Assembly: GCA_964408025.1 (NCBI GenBank)
Contig: CAYOXX010000002.1
Location: forward strand, 1-64,000
Source: CAYOXX01 sp964408025
GTDB taxonomy: Bacteria; Acidobacteriota; DATKUA01
Length of the DNA: 64,000 nucleotides
Direction of reading: 5' to 3'
The notes beneath the pieces are model-generated. The model saw only the letters and a program-made list of their open reading frames with translations, was not told the DNA's origin and did not search any database. Position numbers and translations under genes: made by a program. Position 1 is the stretch's first letter, and every line of letters starts with the position of its first letter. Shown in pieces: positions 1 to 8,147 of this stretch.

Positions 1-6
1 GCTCTC

Positions 7-12
7 TATAAT
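7..12 (+). promoter_or_regulatory. Possible -10 box at window edge
   Basis: A perfect TATAAT lies about 90 bases before the chosen fabZ start. Any -35 box would lie outside the window, so this is only a candidate promoter for the lipid A operon, or chance. Confidence 0.25.
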
Positions 13-103
13 GGCGCTCGAACGGGTGCCCGGCTGCGCCACACGGTTGCCCGCAGAGAAAATTGTGCCTTTCCGGTTTTCAAAAACACGCGGAGTGGGA
101 ACG

Positions 104-571
104 ATGTCTTCCGAACCGGTTGCCGACATAATGGAGATCCTCGATACCCTGCCGCACCGCTACCCCTTTCTTCTGGTCGACCGCATCACCAGGGTCGAGG
201 GAACCCAGCTCATCGAGGGGTATAAGAACGTCACCTTCAACGAGCCGTTCTTCCAGGGGCACTTCCCCGACGACCCCATCATGCCGGGCGTGCTGATCGT
301 GGAGGCGATGGCCCAGGTCGGCGCCATGCTGCTAAAGAAGTTCGTGCCCGACCACCGCAACAAGCTGATCATGTTCCTGGGGCTTGACAAGGTGAGATTC
401 CGTCGGCCGGTCCGACCCGGCGACCGTATCGACTTCTGCGTCGAGCTCGTGCGCCCGTCGCTGCGCGCTGCCCGACTCCAGGGCGTCGCCAGGGTCGGCG
501 ACGAGGAGGTCGCGCGCGCCACTTTGCTCGCCTCCGTAGTCGATCGCGCAGGCAAGGAGGAGCAGCAGTGA
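104..571 (+). CDS. fabZ: (3R)-hydroxyacyl-ACP dehydratase FabZ
   Basis: Dehydrates 3-hydroxyacyl-ACP to trans-2-enoyl-ACP in cytoplasmic type II fatty acid synthesis. The hot-dog fold signature is clear: LPHRYPFLLVDRI near the N terminus, then GHFPDDPIMPGVLIVEAMAQ with the catalytic His and Glu. At 155 aa it has the usual length. I chose the ATG at 104, after a GGAGTGGGAACG ribosome site, over an in-frame ATG at 11 that would add 31 residues unlike the family. It overlaps lpxA by 4 bases. fabZ next to lpxA is common in Gram-negative bacteria, where both compete for hydroxyacyl-ACP. The main fab cluster here (23-29 kb) lacks fabZ, so this copy probably serves both pathways. Confidence 0.95.
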   Translation: MSSEPVADIMEILDTLPHRYPFLLVDRITRVEGTQLIEGYKNVTFNEPFFQGHFPDDPIMPGVLIVEAMAQVGAMLLKKFVPDHRNKLIMFLGLDKVRFRRPVRPGDRIDFCVELVRPSLRAARLQGVARVGDEEVARATLLASVVDRAGKEEQQ

Positions 572-1341
572 GGCAGCACCCCACAGCAATCATCGATCCC
601 GGAGCCGAGGTAGCCGAGGACGCCGAGGTCGGGCCCTACAGCATCGTCCACGCCGGTGCCCGGATCGGCCCTGGAACGGTAGTCGAGAGCCAAGTTGTGA
701 TCCACGGCTGCGCCGCGATCGGCAGCGGCAACCGCTTTCACCAAGCCTGCGCCATCGGCGACCTGCCGCAGGATATCACCTACCAGGGCTCGCCGACGAA
801 AGTCATCATCGGCAACGACAACGTATTCCGCGAATTCTGCACCGTGCACCGCGGTACCGAGGGCGGGGCGGGCGTCACGACCATCGGCGACAGCAACTAC
901 TTCATGGCCTACGCCCACGTCGCCCACGACTGCCAGGTCGGCAACTTCACCACATTCGCCAACGCCGGAAGCATCGCCGGCCACGTGCTGGTCGAGGACT
1001 ACGGCACAGTCGGCCCCTTCAGCGGCGTCCACCAGTTCTGCCGCGTCGGCGCCCACGGCTGGATCGGCGCCTACAGCGTCGTCACCAAGGACGTCGTGCC
1101 ATACTCCAAGACGGTTGGTAACCGCGCCCGCGTCTACGGGCCGAACCTGATGGGATTGCAACGCCGTGGCTTCTCCATCGAGGCAATCAGGAGCATCAGG
1201 CGCGCCTACCGCCTGCTCTTCCAGAGCAAGCTCAACACCTCCCAGGCGCTCGAGAGGATCGAGGAGGAGATCACCGGCTCTCCGGAGGTTGACTACCTGG
1301 TGCAGTTCATCCGCTCGTCGAAGCGCGGCATCACCAAGTAA
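568..1341 (+). CDS. lpxA: UDP-N-acetylglucosamine acyltransferase LpxA
   Basis: Transfers a 3-hydroxyacyl chain from ACP to the 3-position of UDP-GlcNAc, the first step of lipid A synthesis. The protein is 257 aa, the usual size, with left-handed beta-helix hexapeptide repeats over about residues 1-185 and a helical C-terminal domain containing GLQRRGFSIEAI. The catalytic His lies in AHVAHDCQVGN, and the AVHQFC-type segment is present as GVHQFCRVGAHGWIG. The start is GTG, overlapping the fabZ stop (GTGA). The next gene, lpxI, follows at once without a gap. The substrate could be the 3-amino analogue, because an oxidoreductase of the GnnA type of family lies two genes downstream; this is inference. 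Confidence 0.95.
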   Translation: MRQHPTAIIDPGAEVAEDAEVGPYSIVHAGARIGPGTVVESQVVIHGCAAIGSGNRFHQACAIGDLPQDITYQGSPTKVIIGNDNVFREFCTVHRGTEGGAGVTTIGDSNYFMAYAHVAHDCQVGNFTTFANAGSIAGHVLVEDYGTVGPFSGVHQFCRVGAHGWIGAYSVVTKDVVPYSKTVGNRARVYGPNLMGLQRRGFSIEAIRSIRRAYRLLFQSKLNTSQALERIEEEITGSPEVDYLVQFIRSSKRGITK

Positions 1342-2190
1342 ATGCCTGCCAACGAAAAATCGGCCGACCGCGTCGGCATCATCGCCGGCGCCGGGCCCCT
1401 ACCCTTCATCGTCGCCGAGGGGGCGGCCGCACGCGGCCTGGAGGTAGCCGTCGCCGGCCTGGAAGGAATCGCCTCCCCGGAACTGCCGAGCCGCTGCGAG
1501 GTATTCACCTCCATCGAGCCGGGAGAGCTGGGCGCCTGCATCGAGTTCTTCAGGATCTCCTCGGTACGCGAGGTCCTGCTCTGCGGGCAGATCGACCACA
1601 GCCAGGTGTTCGCCGTCAAGCGGCCCGACGAGCTGATGCGATCCGTACTCGCCGAGGCCGACAAGCGGGCCGAGAAGCTGCTCGGCCGCATCGCCGACGC
1701 AATCGAGGAGCACGGCCTGCCGGTCGGCGACATCCGCGGCTATCTCGGCAGGCACCTCGCCGGCGAGGGAACCCTCGGGCAGGTCGAGCCGTCCGATGAA
1801 ATCCTGAGAGATCTCGAATTCGCCTGGCCGCTGGCACTGCGCTTCGTCGAGCTGAACATCGGCCAGGCGCTCGTGGTCCGCGGCGGAGTGGTGCTGGCAG
1901 CCGAGGCGCTCGAGGGAACCGACGGAATGATCCGCAGGGCCGCCGAACTGCCCGGCGGCGCCGGCCGCAGGGCGACGGTAATCAAGCTACCCCTGAAGAA
2001 CAAGGACCCCCGCTTCGACCTGCCCGTGATCGGTATCGACACCGTCAGGGCGATGGCCGACGTCGGCGCTTCGCTGCTGGTGGTTGCAGCCGGCCAGACA
2101 ATCATCGTCGACCGGCCGGATGTGTTTACAGAAGCGGCGGACTCCGCGGGCATCGCCGTCTTCGGTCGGTGCCTGCCCGGGGACAACTGA
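1342..2190 (+). CDS. lpxI: UDP-2,3-diacylglucosamine diphosphatase LpxI (DUF1009)
   Basis: LpxI hydrolyses UDP-2,3-diacylglucosamine to lipid X and UMP. It replaces LpxH in alphaproteobacteria, deltaproteobacteria and several other phyla. Evidence is the N-terminal RVGIIAGAGPLPFIVAEGA segment, the central GQID and EGTLGQVEPS segments, EGTDGMIRRAAEL, and the C-terminal FDLPVIGIDTV and AGQTIIVDRP motifs. Length is 282 aa, normal for the family. It starts directly after the lpxA stop codon and is followed by an oxidoreductase 2 bases later. The lpxA-lpxI-oxidoreductase order is known from other LpxI bacteria. Confidence 0.92.
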   Translation: MPANEKSADRVGIIAGAGPLPFIVAEGAAARGLEVAVAGLEGIASPELPSRCEVFTSIEPGELGACIEFFRISSVREVLLCGQIDHSQVFAVKRPDELMRSVLAEADKRAEKLLGRIADAIEEHGLPVGDIRGYLGRHLAGEGTLGQVEPSDEILRDLEFAWPLALRFVELNIGQALVVRGGVVLAAEALEGTDGMIRRAAELPGGAGRRATVIKLPLKNKDPRFDLPVIGIDTVRAMADVGASLLVVAAGQTIIVDRPDVFTEAADSAGIAVFGRCLPGDN

Positions 2191-2192
2191 TC

Positions 2193-3122
2193 ATGGGGAT
2201 CACGAAGGTCGGCGTTTTCGGAGTCGGCTCCTTCGGCCGCCACCACGCTCGCATTTACCGAGATCTCGAGCGCAGCGAGTTGGTTGGCATATACGACATC
2301 GACGCCGACCGCGCCGCCCAGGTCGCCGGCCTGCTCGGAACAAGAGCTTTCCCCTCACCCGAAACGCTGCTCGCCGAGGTAGAGGCCGTCAGCATAGCGA
2401 CTCCGACCACCACCCACGCCTCCGTGGCCGCCATGGCGCTGAGCCGGGGCGTGCACGCCCTGGTCGAGAAGCCTATAGCAGGCGAGGAAAAAGAAGCCGA
2501 CGCGATAATCGACACCGCCACGGCCTCCGGAGCGGTGCTGGCCGTCGGACACGTCGAGCGCTTTAACCCGGCCTTCGCCGAAGCGGCACGCGGATTCGAC
2601 CGCCTGCGCTTCTTCCGCTCCGAACGCCTCGGGACGTGGGCCGGCGCCAACACCAACGTCGACGTCGTCATGGATCTGATGATCCACGACCTCGACCTGC
2701 TGACCTCACTCGACCCCTCATCCGAACTGGAGGTCGACGCCAGCGGATCGAAGGTTCTTTCCTCCTCACTGGATATCGCCAACGCCCGCATACTGCTCGA
2801 GTCGGGAGCCGTGGCAGTCCTCGACGCCAGCCGCCTGAGCGCCGCCAAGCACAGGGTAGTACGCCTCTACTCGCACGACGAGTACGTCTCCATCAACCTC
2901 CTAAACCGCCGCGCCGAGCGGGCGCGCGCTGAGCGCGGGGAGACTCCGAGCGTCGCGCGGGAGAAAATCCCGGTGCCTGACCACGAGCCTCTGCGCGAGG
3001 AACTCAGAGCATTCCTGGAAGAGATCGCCGGCCGCGAGACCCGTATCGCATCGGGAGAGGATGGACGGCGAGCCCTGATCTTGGCCCAAGCTATAACAAA
3101 ATCGATCGAGTGCCGGCATTGA
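2193..3122 (+). CDS. Gfo/Idh/MocA-family NAD(P) oxidoreductase, lipid A cluster
   Basis: This is a 309-aa Gfo/Idh/MocA dehydrogenase. The Rossmann nucleotide site VGVFGVGSFGRHHARIY is at the N terminus, followed by the family signature HALVEKPIAGEEKEAD, whose EKP holds the nicotinamide-side Lys. The C-terminal alpha/beta domain contains VDVVMDLMIHDLDLL. I chose the ATG at 2193 over an upstream GTG inside lpxI. In Acidithiobacillus and Leptospira, GnnA of this family oxidises UDP-GlcNAc at C3 for amide-linked lipid A, with the aminotransferase GnnB. No GnnB lies here, so the substrate is unknown. The last 13 bases overlap the next gene. Confidence 0.85.
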   Translation: MGITKVGVFGVGSFGRHHARIYRDLERSELVGIYDIDADRAAQVAGLLGTRAFPSPETLLAEVEAVSIATPTTTHASVAAMALSRGVHALVEKPIAGEEKEADAIIDTATASGAVLAVGHVERFNPAFAEAARGFDRLRFFRSERLGTWAGANTNVDVVMDLMIHDLDLLTSLDPSSELEVDASGSKVLSSSLDIANARILLESGAVAVLDASRLSAAKHRVVRLYSHDEYVSINLLNRRAERARAERGETPSVAREKIPVPDHEPLREELRAFLEEIAGRETRIASGEDGRRALILAQAITKSIECRH

Positions 3123-4210
3123 CCGCCGAACACGACCTTATCGAACGCGAAATCGAACGCCGCCTCTCGGACGGCTCCTTCCCTGGTGGCGTACTCTGCA
3201 TCGCCCGATCCGGATCAGTCATCCACCAGCGCTCTTTCGGCCTCGCGATCGCCCTGCCGGAGAAAATCCCGGCCGCTTTCGATACCGTTTACGATGTCGC
3301 CTCGTTGACAAAACCGCTGATCACGACGCCGCTGATCCTGCTTGCGGTCCGCGAGGGCGACCTGGAACTCGACACCTCCCTCGGCGACCTGTTCGAGAAC
3401 TGCCCAGCCGACAAGAAGGTGATCACGATAGCCGACCTGCTCAGCCACCGCGCCGGTTTCATCGACTGGTATCCCCTCTTCGCCCGCGGCACCGGCATCG
3501 CGGACTACAGGAACGCGATCCTGGAAATTCCTTTAACTTGCCCGCCACGAACCGAGACCGTCTATAGCTGCATGGGATTCATTCTCCTCGCGGCGATGAT
3601 CGAAAAGGTTGCAGGGAGGCCGCTCATTCCGCTGGTCGAGGAGCGGATCATCAAGCCACTCGGCCTCCAGCGCACCTCCCTCGGCAAACCGGCGGTTCCC
3701 CTCGAGAAGGTGGCCGCCACCGAGGACTCATCGTTCACCGAGCGGGAAATGATCAAGAAATTCGAGCTCACGTACGATTTCCGCGAGGGGATCATCTGGG
3801 GCGAACCGCACGACACCAACTCGTTCGCCGCCGGCGGCTCAGCCGGCAACTCAGGGCTTTTTACAACCGCTGAGGAAGCCCTCGTGCTGACCGAGCAGTT
3901 CGGCCCGCGCTCTCGATTATTCGACCAAGAAACACTCACCCTCGTAGGCAAGAACGAAACGCCCTTCGGTCCGAAGCACTACACTCTCGGCTGGCAGCTT
4001 GCCTCCAGCCCCGGGTGCAGCGCCGGACCTGACCTGAGCCCCGACTCGATCGGCCACACAGGCTTCACCGGCTGCAGCGTCTGGTTCGACCGCCGACGCG
4101 ACGTCACGATCATCCTCTTCACCAACCGCGTGCACCCTCAGGTAAGTCAGGCCGACATGGCCGAAGTGCGCGCCGGAATCTGCACTCTTGCTCTAGCCTA
4201 TCTGGCCTGA
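3110..4210 (+). CDS. Serine hydrolase of the beta-lactamase/class C family
   Basis: A 366-aa serine beta-lactamase-like hydrolase (esterase or D-amino peptidase type). The SxxK motif is in VASLTKPLITTP, with the nucleophile Ser and general base Lys. The second-motif Tyr is in YSCMGFILLAAMIEKVAG; the usual YSN or YAN is YSC here. The third-motif region reads HTGFTG. DLLSHRAGF is also typical. No signal peptide is visible, so it may act in the cytoplasm. The GTG start overlaps the oxidoreductase stop by 13 bases, so it is cotranscribed with the lipid A genes. A role in peptidoglycan or peptide turnover is possible but not shown. Confidence 0.85.
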   Translation: MPALTAEHDLIEREIERRLSDGSFPGGVLCIARSGSVIHQRSFGLAIALPEKIPAAFDTVYDVASLTKPLITTPLILLAVREGDLELDTSLGDLFENCPADKKVITIADLLSHRAGFIDWYPLFARGTGIADYRNAILEIPLTCPPRTETVYSCMGFILLAAMIEKVAGRPLIPLVEERIIKPLGLQRTSLGKPAVPLEKVAATEDSSFTEREMIKKFELTYDFREGIIWGEPHDTNSFAAGGSAGNSGLFTTAEEALVLTEQFGPRSRLFDQETLTLVGKNETPFGPKHYTLGWQLASSPGCSAGPDLSPDSIGHTGFTGCSVWFDRRRDVTIILFTNRVHPQVSQADMAEVRAGICTLALAYLA

Positions 4211-4454
4211 GTCATAGGCTCGGTTCCATTCATCAACAACCTCTTCCTAGCCATTCCAGCAACGCCTTCCGTATTGACTCGCATATCAATCTCCGATACT
4301 ATTTTCACGCAAGCCAACATAATCGAGGCCTATTAGGGACTGGACTCTGATGATAGTAAATAGTATGACATACATAAGTACATGCAGTTTGAGAATATAT
4401 CACTTTAAACATATATCTTCCGAGACCAAACAGCAATAGCCTGGAGGTGACAAC
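4211..4454. other. AT-rich intergenic gap
   Basis: Base composition drops sharply from the GC-rich flanks, above all at 4270-4440 with many TA steps. I see no gene, no terminator with a strong stem, and no clear -35/-10 pair. The drop could mark a promoter region for the next two genes or the edge of acquired DNA. Confidence 0.5.
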
Positions 4455-4709
4455 ATGGGTGGAGGCGGATCGGTAACAAAGCAGAAGTATTTGGGGAGCG
4501 GTTGGACGCTGCTGGAGTGGGGTATCAACCACGGATTTACCATCACCATGCACACCGGCGGCATCCGCATGCGTAAGGTAACCTGCTGGATCGGCTATTC
4601 CGAAACCACCAGCAATCACATCAGCATTAGCTGGTGGCAAACACTTCCCTGGGGCGGAATCCAAGCCCGGGGCGAAAGAGGCCAGATAGTGGAATACACC
4701 TACTCGTAA
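4455..4709 (+). CDS. Small orphan protein, first gene of a two-gene cassette
   Basis: An 84-aa protein that I do not recognise. It has a strong ribosome site (CTGGAGGTGACAAC before ATG). It begins with MGGGGSV and is rich in Gly, Trp, Ile and Thr. Alternating hydrophobic and polar residues (FTITMHTGGIRMRKVTCWI, then NHISISWW) suggest a small beta-sheet fold. It has no signal peptide and no membrane helix. It lies after an AT-rich gap and 4 bases before the next gene, so the two are probably translationally coupled. The small-protein-plus-enzyme arrangement could fit an inhibitor or immunity role, which is speculation. Confidence 0.6.
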   Translation: MGGGGSVTKQKYLGSGWTLLEWGINHGFTITMHTGGIRMRKVTCWIGYSETTSNHISISWWQTLPWGGIQARGERGQIVEYTYS

Positions 4710-4713
4710 CGAG

Positions 4714-5283
4714 TTGGCTCGCTACCTCATCCTCGCCGTGCAGGTGAGGAAGAACCGCAACCCCTTTCGCCCGCTCTCCTTCATCGATCTCGGCCACGTG
4801 GACATCATTCTCTGGGCGCCGCCGGGGCGGCCGCAGGCGTTCGGCTTCTACTCGAGGCCCGCCTCGATGTTTCGCGTCTTCATCTCGGCGTTTAAATCCC
4901 AACCGGCGCAGATGATCCGCAGCCGCTACTTCACGCGATGCCCCGCCTACTGGCGGCCCTGGGAGATCTCGGCAAGCGGTTTCGAGGCCACCAAGGAATA
5001 CCTCGAACAAACGGCCGAAGGTTGCACAGAAGGATCCGTTCTGTACGATGCAGTCCATTTCAACTGCCTGCATCTGGCGCACCGCTGCCTCCAACTCGCC
5101 GGCCTGAACCCGCCCGCTATCCCGACGAAGCGTGTATGGTTCGTCAACACTCCAATTCCGGACTCCTTCATCGAGGTCCTGATGCCCGGCGCCCGTCATT
5201 CAGTCATGTACCATGACCTCGGACGCCGCCCGCCCGAGGAGTCGCTCGCAGCTATGCGCCGCTTCTGGCAAAGCCACGAATAA
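4714..5283 (+). CDS. Putative permuted papain-fold (NlpC/P60- or LRAT-like) protein
   Basis: A 189-aa protein starting with TTG, 4 bases after the previous stop. It carries a conserved-looking His in LGHVDIILW (about residue 28) and later VHFNCLHLAHRC with Cys at about 118. A His before an NCxH-type Cys is the order seen in circularly permuted NlpC/P60 and LRAT-type hydrolases or acyltransferases. The substrate could be peptidoglycan peptides, lipids or proteins. The family assignment rests on motif order only and is uncertain. There is no signal peptide. It is followed by an unrelated DUF2461 gene after 94 bases. Confidence 0.55.
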   Translation: MARYLILAVQVRKNRNPFRPLSFIDLGHVDIILWAPPGRPQAFGFYSRPASMFRVFISAFKSQPAQMIRSRYFTRCPAYWRPWEISASGFEATKEYLEQTAEGCTEGSVLYDAVHFNCLHLAHRCLQLAGLNPPAIPTKRVWFVNTPIPDSFIEVLMPGARHSVMYHDLGRRPPEESLAAMRRFWQSHE

Positions 5284-5377
5284 CGCCCCCTCTGCACCTA
5301 CAATATCGCCACGTCATCAGCTATATTGACAGCCGTACCGTCGAACCTCAGGATTCACGATCAGACGGAGGAGATTA

Positions 5378-6067
5378 ATGTCGGGTAATGAACACTTCCG
5401 GCCTGAGCTGTTCGAGTTCCTCCGCGAGCTGCGCGAGAACAACAACAAGGAGTGGTTCGCCGCCAACAGGGAGCGCTACGAAACGAATGTCCGCGAACCG
5501 CTGCTGGGCTTCGTCTCCGACTTCGGGCCGCGCCTGCACGAGATCAGCCGCAACTTCGTCGCCGATCCGCGTAAGTCGGGCGGCTCGATGTTCCGGATCC
5601 ACCGCGACACGCGCTTCTCCAGGGACAAGACACCCTACAAGACCCACGCCGCCGCCCAGTTCAATCACGTCAAGGGCAAGAACGTACACTCGCCCGGCTT
5701 CTACATCCACCTCGAGCCCGACAACGTCTTCGCGGGCAACGGCATCTGGCATCCCGACTCGAAAACACTGGCGAAAATCAGGGACAGGATAATCGCACAC
5801 CCCAACCGCTGGCGCGAAGCTATATCCGGTAAATCATTCACTGATATGTGCACTCTTTCGGGCGACTCGCTCAAGCGCCACCCGCGCGTCTACGACCCCG
5901 ACCACCCCCTCATAGAGGACCTCAAGCGCAAGGACTTCATCTCGATTACGCTGTTCGCCGAGGCCGACGCCTGCTCTCCCGACTTCCTCGACCGCTTCAC
6001 ACAAGCCTGCCGTGCGGCAGCCCCCTTTGTCGAGTTCCTCACAACCGCAGTCGGCTTGGAATGGTAG
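5378..6067 (+). CDS. DUF2461 (TIGR02453) family protein
   Basis: A 229-aa member of the DUF2461 family, widespread in bacteria and fungi, of unknown function. Typical elements are FEFLRELRENNNKEWFAANR at the N terminus, then MFRIHRDTRFSRDKTPYKTH, GFYIHLEPDNVFAGNGIWHP, and the C-terminal KRHPRVYDPDHPLIEDLKRKDF. The length is normal. It has an ATG start with a GGAGGA ribosome site just upstream. It stands alone between the two-gene cassette and the convergent ftcD gene, so nothing in the context suggests its role. Confidence 0.88.
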   Translation: MSGNEHFRPELFEFLRELRENNNKEWFAANRERYETNVREPLLGFVSDFGPRLHEISRNFVADPRKSGGSMFRIHRDTRFSRDKTPYKTHAAAQFNHVKGKNVHSPGFYIHLEPDNVFAGNGIWHPDSKTLAKIRDRIIAHPNRWREAISGKSFTDMCTLSGDSLKRHPRVYDPDHPLIEDLKRKDFISITLFAEADACSPDFLDRFTQACRAAAPFVEFLTTAVGLEW

Positions 6068-6182
6068 AGTCCACGACAGACCAACAATATCTCAACAAGA
6101 TAAAGTAATACTTTAGCTCCGAGATGATAGGCGAACGATTCCCAATTCTGTAACTACCGGAAAGCACCGTGTAGCGTCGATC

Positions 6183-6251
6183 TCCGCCAAGGCGGACGGC
6201 GTACTAGTCGACTAGGCGGCCTCCGCCCGAGGCGGATAAATTCAGGCCGCC
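6183..6251. terminator. Paired hairpins between convergent genes
   Basis: Two hairpins share the same 6-base arms: TCCGCC/GGCGGA at 6183-6196 with a 2-base loop, and again at 6222-6236 with a 3-base loop. The second is nested inside a wider stem GGCGGCC at 6215-6221 with GGCCGCC at 6245-6251. Located between convergent DUF2461 and ftcD, they may end transcription from both sides, but no long T tract follows. The repeated unit could also be a dispersed genomic repeat. Confidence 0.5.
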
Positions 6252-6297
6252 GCTACAATAAGTCGTTTAGTTCATCCAAGATAAAAGACTGCCGTAT

Positions 6298-7971
6298 TTA
6301 ATTCGCCGCTATCTTTCCCGTGACGAACTTATCAACCTCGGCCGCGATCTTTTCAGCCTGAGCACGGAGCTTCCCGGCCTCTGCGCTGGAGTTCTTGACG
6401 AACTCCTCGTCGTCGATACCCGGCAGGTTGATGAGGACGTTGTATGCGGCGCCGACGGCCGCTGTGAGTGCAGCCTGGGCGGCAACGCCGGCGTCGCTGA
6501 CGCTGTTGACGTTGCCGATCTCGGCGATGCGCCTGGCCAGCTCTAGGGCGGGTATGGTCTCGCGCAGGACCTCGAGCGGGACTGCTGCTGCGCCGATGCT
6601 GGCGGCCTGAATAGCCTCTTCCCTTACCTGCTCCTGTTCGTCCGTCGTTTTCGGTAGCGACGAGGCGGCCAAAACGGCGTCGAACGCCTGACTGTCGCGA
6701 TCTACTGCACGGACGAAGAAGTCCTTCAGCTTCTGCGCCCGCTCTGCGATGCCGACCACCTCCTCCCAGACCTCCTCGTAACCCTTCTTGCCGTGTGTCA
6801 GGTTGGCGACCATCGAGGAGAGTGCGGCGCTGAGGGCACCGCAGAGGGCGGCCACGCTGCCGCCACCGGGAACTGCGGAATCGATCGACACCTCGTCGAC
6901 GAAGCCGGTGACCGGGCGGCTGACGAGCTCACCCGCCTTCTCGACGCGGTACTCGACGATCTTCTCCGCAGGATCGAAGGGAACTATGTCGCTTAGGCCG
7001 AGGCTCATGACCGCGACGTCGATCAGGTCCCTCTCCGGCACGCCGGTGCTTTTGCCCTGCCTGGCCAGGTAGTAGCGGCCCGCCTCGAGCATAGCCGCCT
7101 TCGGGATCAGGCCAACGAGTTCGCTGCCGGTGACCCGCAAGCCCTTCTCGGCCGCCAGCTCGCGTACCGCGTCGAATACCAAGTGGGGTGGCGTGACCTT
7201 GTAGTTGGTGAAGTTGATCGAGATCTGTGCGCGGTTGTACTCGTCGATGTACCAGCCGATCGCCTTGCAGTTCTGGAACATGCCGGGCTGCCGCACCTTG
7301 TTGCCGCCCTCGTCGCGAACGATCTTGTTGTCCTCGCCGCGCTGCCAGCGGCCCTTCTCGCGGATGGTGAGCGCGATGTCGTTCACCAGCTTGCGGTCGC
7401 GCGTGTTGAGGTTGATGTTGTAGGCGATCAGGAACTCGCGGGCTCCGATCACCGTGGCGCCTGACTTGGCGTTGAACTCCGCCGGCCCAAAATCAGGCTT
7501 CCACTTCGGATCCTTGAGCTTCTCGGGGAGCCCCTCGTACTCGCCCGCCCGGACGTCGGCGAGGTTGCGGCGCTCCGGAGTCGAGGCGGCGTACTCGTAG
7601 AGGTAGACCGGGATGCGCAGCTCCTCGCCTACCCGCTTGCCGAGGCGACGGGCGAACTCAGCGCAGTCGTCCATCGTTACGCCCGATACCGGCACGAAGG
7701 GGCAGACATCGGTGGCGCCCATGCGCGGGTGCTCGCCGCTGTGCCGGCTCATGTCTATCAGCTCGGAGGCTCTCTTGATGGCTCGGAAGGCGGCCTCGAT
7801 CACCGCGTCGGGCGTGCCGACTAGCGTGACCACGGTGCGGTTGGTGTTGGCACCGGGATCGACGTCTAGCAACACCGCTCCTTCCGTGTCGCTAATTTCG
7901 CCGGTTATGCCGTCGATAACGCTCCTGTCGCGCCCCTCGCTGAAGTTGGGAACGCACTCGACTATCTTCAT
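6298..7971 (-). CDS. ftcD: Glutamate formimidoyltransferase / formimidotetrahydrofolate cyclodeaminase
   Basis: A fused bifunctional folate enzyme of 557 aa. The N-terminal part (to about residue 330) moves the formimino group from formiminoglutamate to tetrahydrofolate. The C-terminal part (from about 345) deaminates it to methenyl-THF. Evidence: MKIVECVPNFSEGRD start, DVDPGANTNRTVVTLVG, HSGEHPRMGATDVCPFVP with the catalytic His segment, then VPGGGSVAALCGALSAALSSMVANLT of the cyclodeaminase. I chose the ATG at 7971 after a GGAGGGGTC ribosome site; the longer reading frame adds 18 unlike residues. It completes the pathway begun by HutH, encoded on the same strand 2 kb away. hutU and hutI are not in the window. 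Confidence 0.95.
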   Translation of the reverse strand: MKIVECVPNFSEGRDRSVIDGITGEISDTEGAVLLDVDPGANTNRTVVTLVGTPDAVIEAAFRAIKRASELIDMSRHSGEHPRMGATDVCPFVPVSGVTMDDCAEFARRLGKRVGEELRIPVYLYEYAASTPERRNLADVRAGEYEGLPEKLKDPKWKPDFGPAEFNAKSGATVIGAREFLIAYNINLNTRDRKLVNDIALTIREKGRWQRGEDNKIVRDEGGNKVRQPGMFQNCKAIGWYIDEYNRAQISINFTNYKVTPPHLVFDAVRELAAEKGLRVTGSELVGLIPKAAMLEAGRYYLARQGKSTGVPERDLIDVAVMSLGLSDIVPFDPAEKIVEYRVEKAGELVSRPVTGFVDEVSIDSAVPGGGSVAALCGALSAALSSMVANLTHGKKGYEEVWEEVVGIAERAQKLKDFFVRAVDRDSQAFDAVLAASSLPKTTDEQEQVREEAIQAASIGAAAVPLEVLRETIPALELARRIAEIGNVNSVSDAGVAAQAALTAAVGAAYNVLINLPGIDDEEFVKNSSAEAGKLRAQAEKIAAEVDKFVTGKIAAN

Positions 7972-8081
7972 GACCCCTCCACTATGTAGCCTCTTCTCGT
8001 TGCTCCAACTGCGAATGCGTATCATAGCGGTTCGAATTTAGCCAGTCCAGCAGTCGGCTTGATTTGCAATCGATTCATTGC

Positions 8082-8106
8082 ATTCTCCGCGCTCTTGGCG
8101 GAGAAT
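8082..8106. other. Perfect 9-bp inverted repeat in the leader of the M28 gene
   Basis: ATTCTCCGC and GCGGAGAAT flank a 7-base loop, 42 bases before the next start codon. It has no T tract on the plus strand. It could be an operator, a leader hairpin, or one more copy of the CTCCGC/GCGGAG unit seen near 6183 and 6222. Confidence 0.45.
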
Positions 8107-8147
8107 CAAACCGTTCGCACATGAACTAATCCCCGGAGGAGAAGCCA

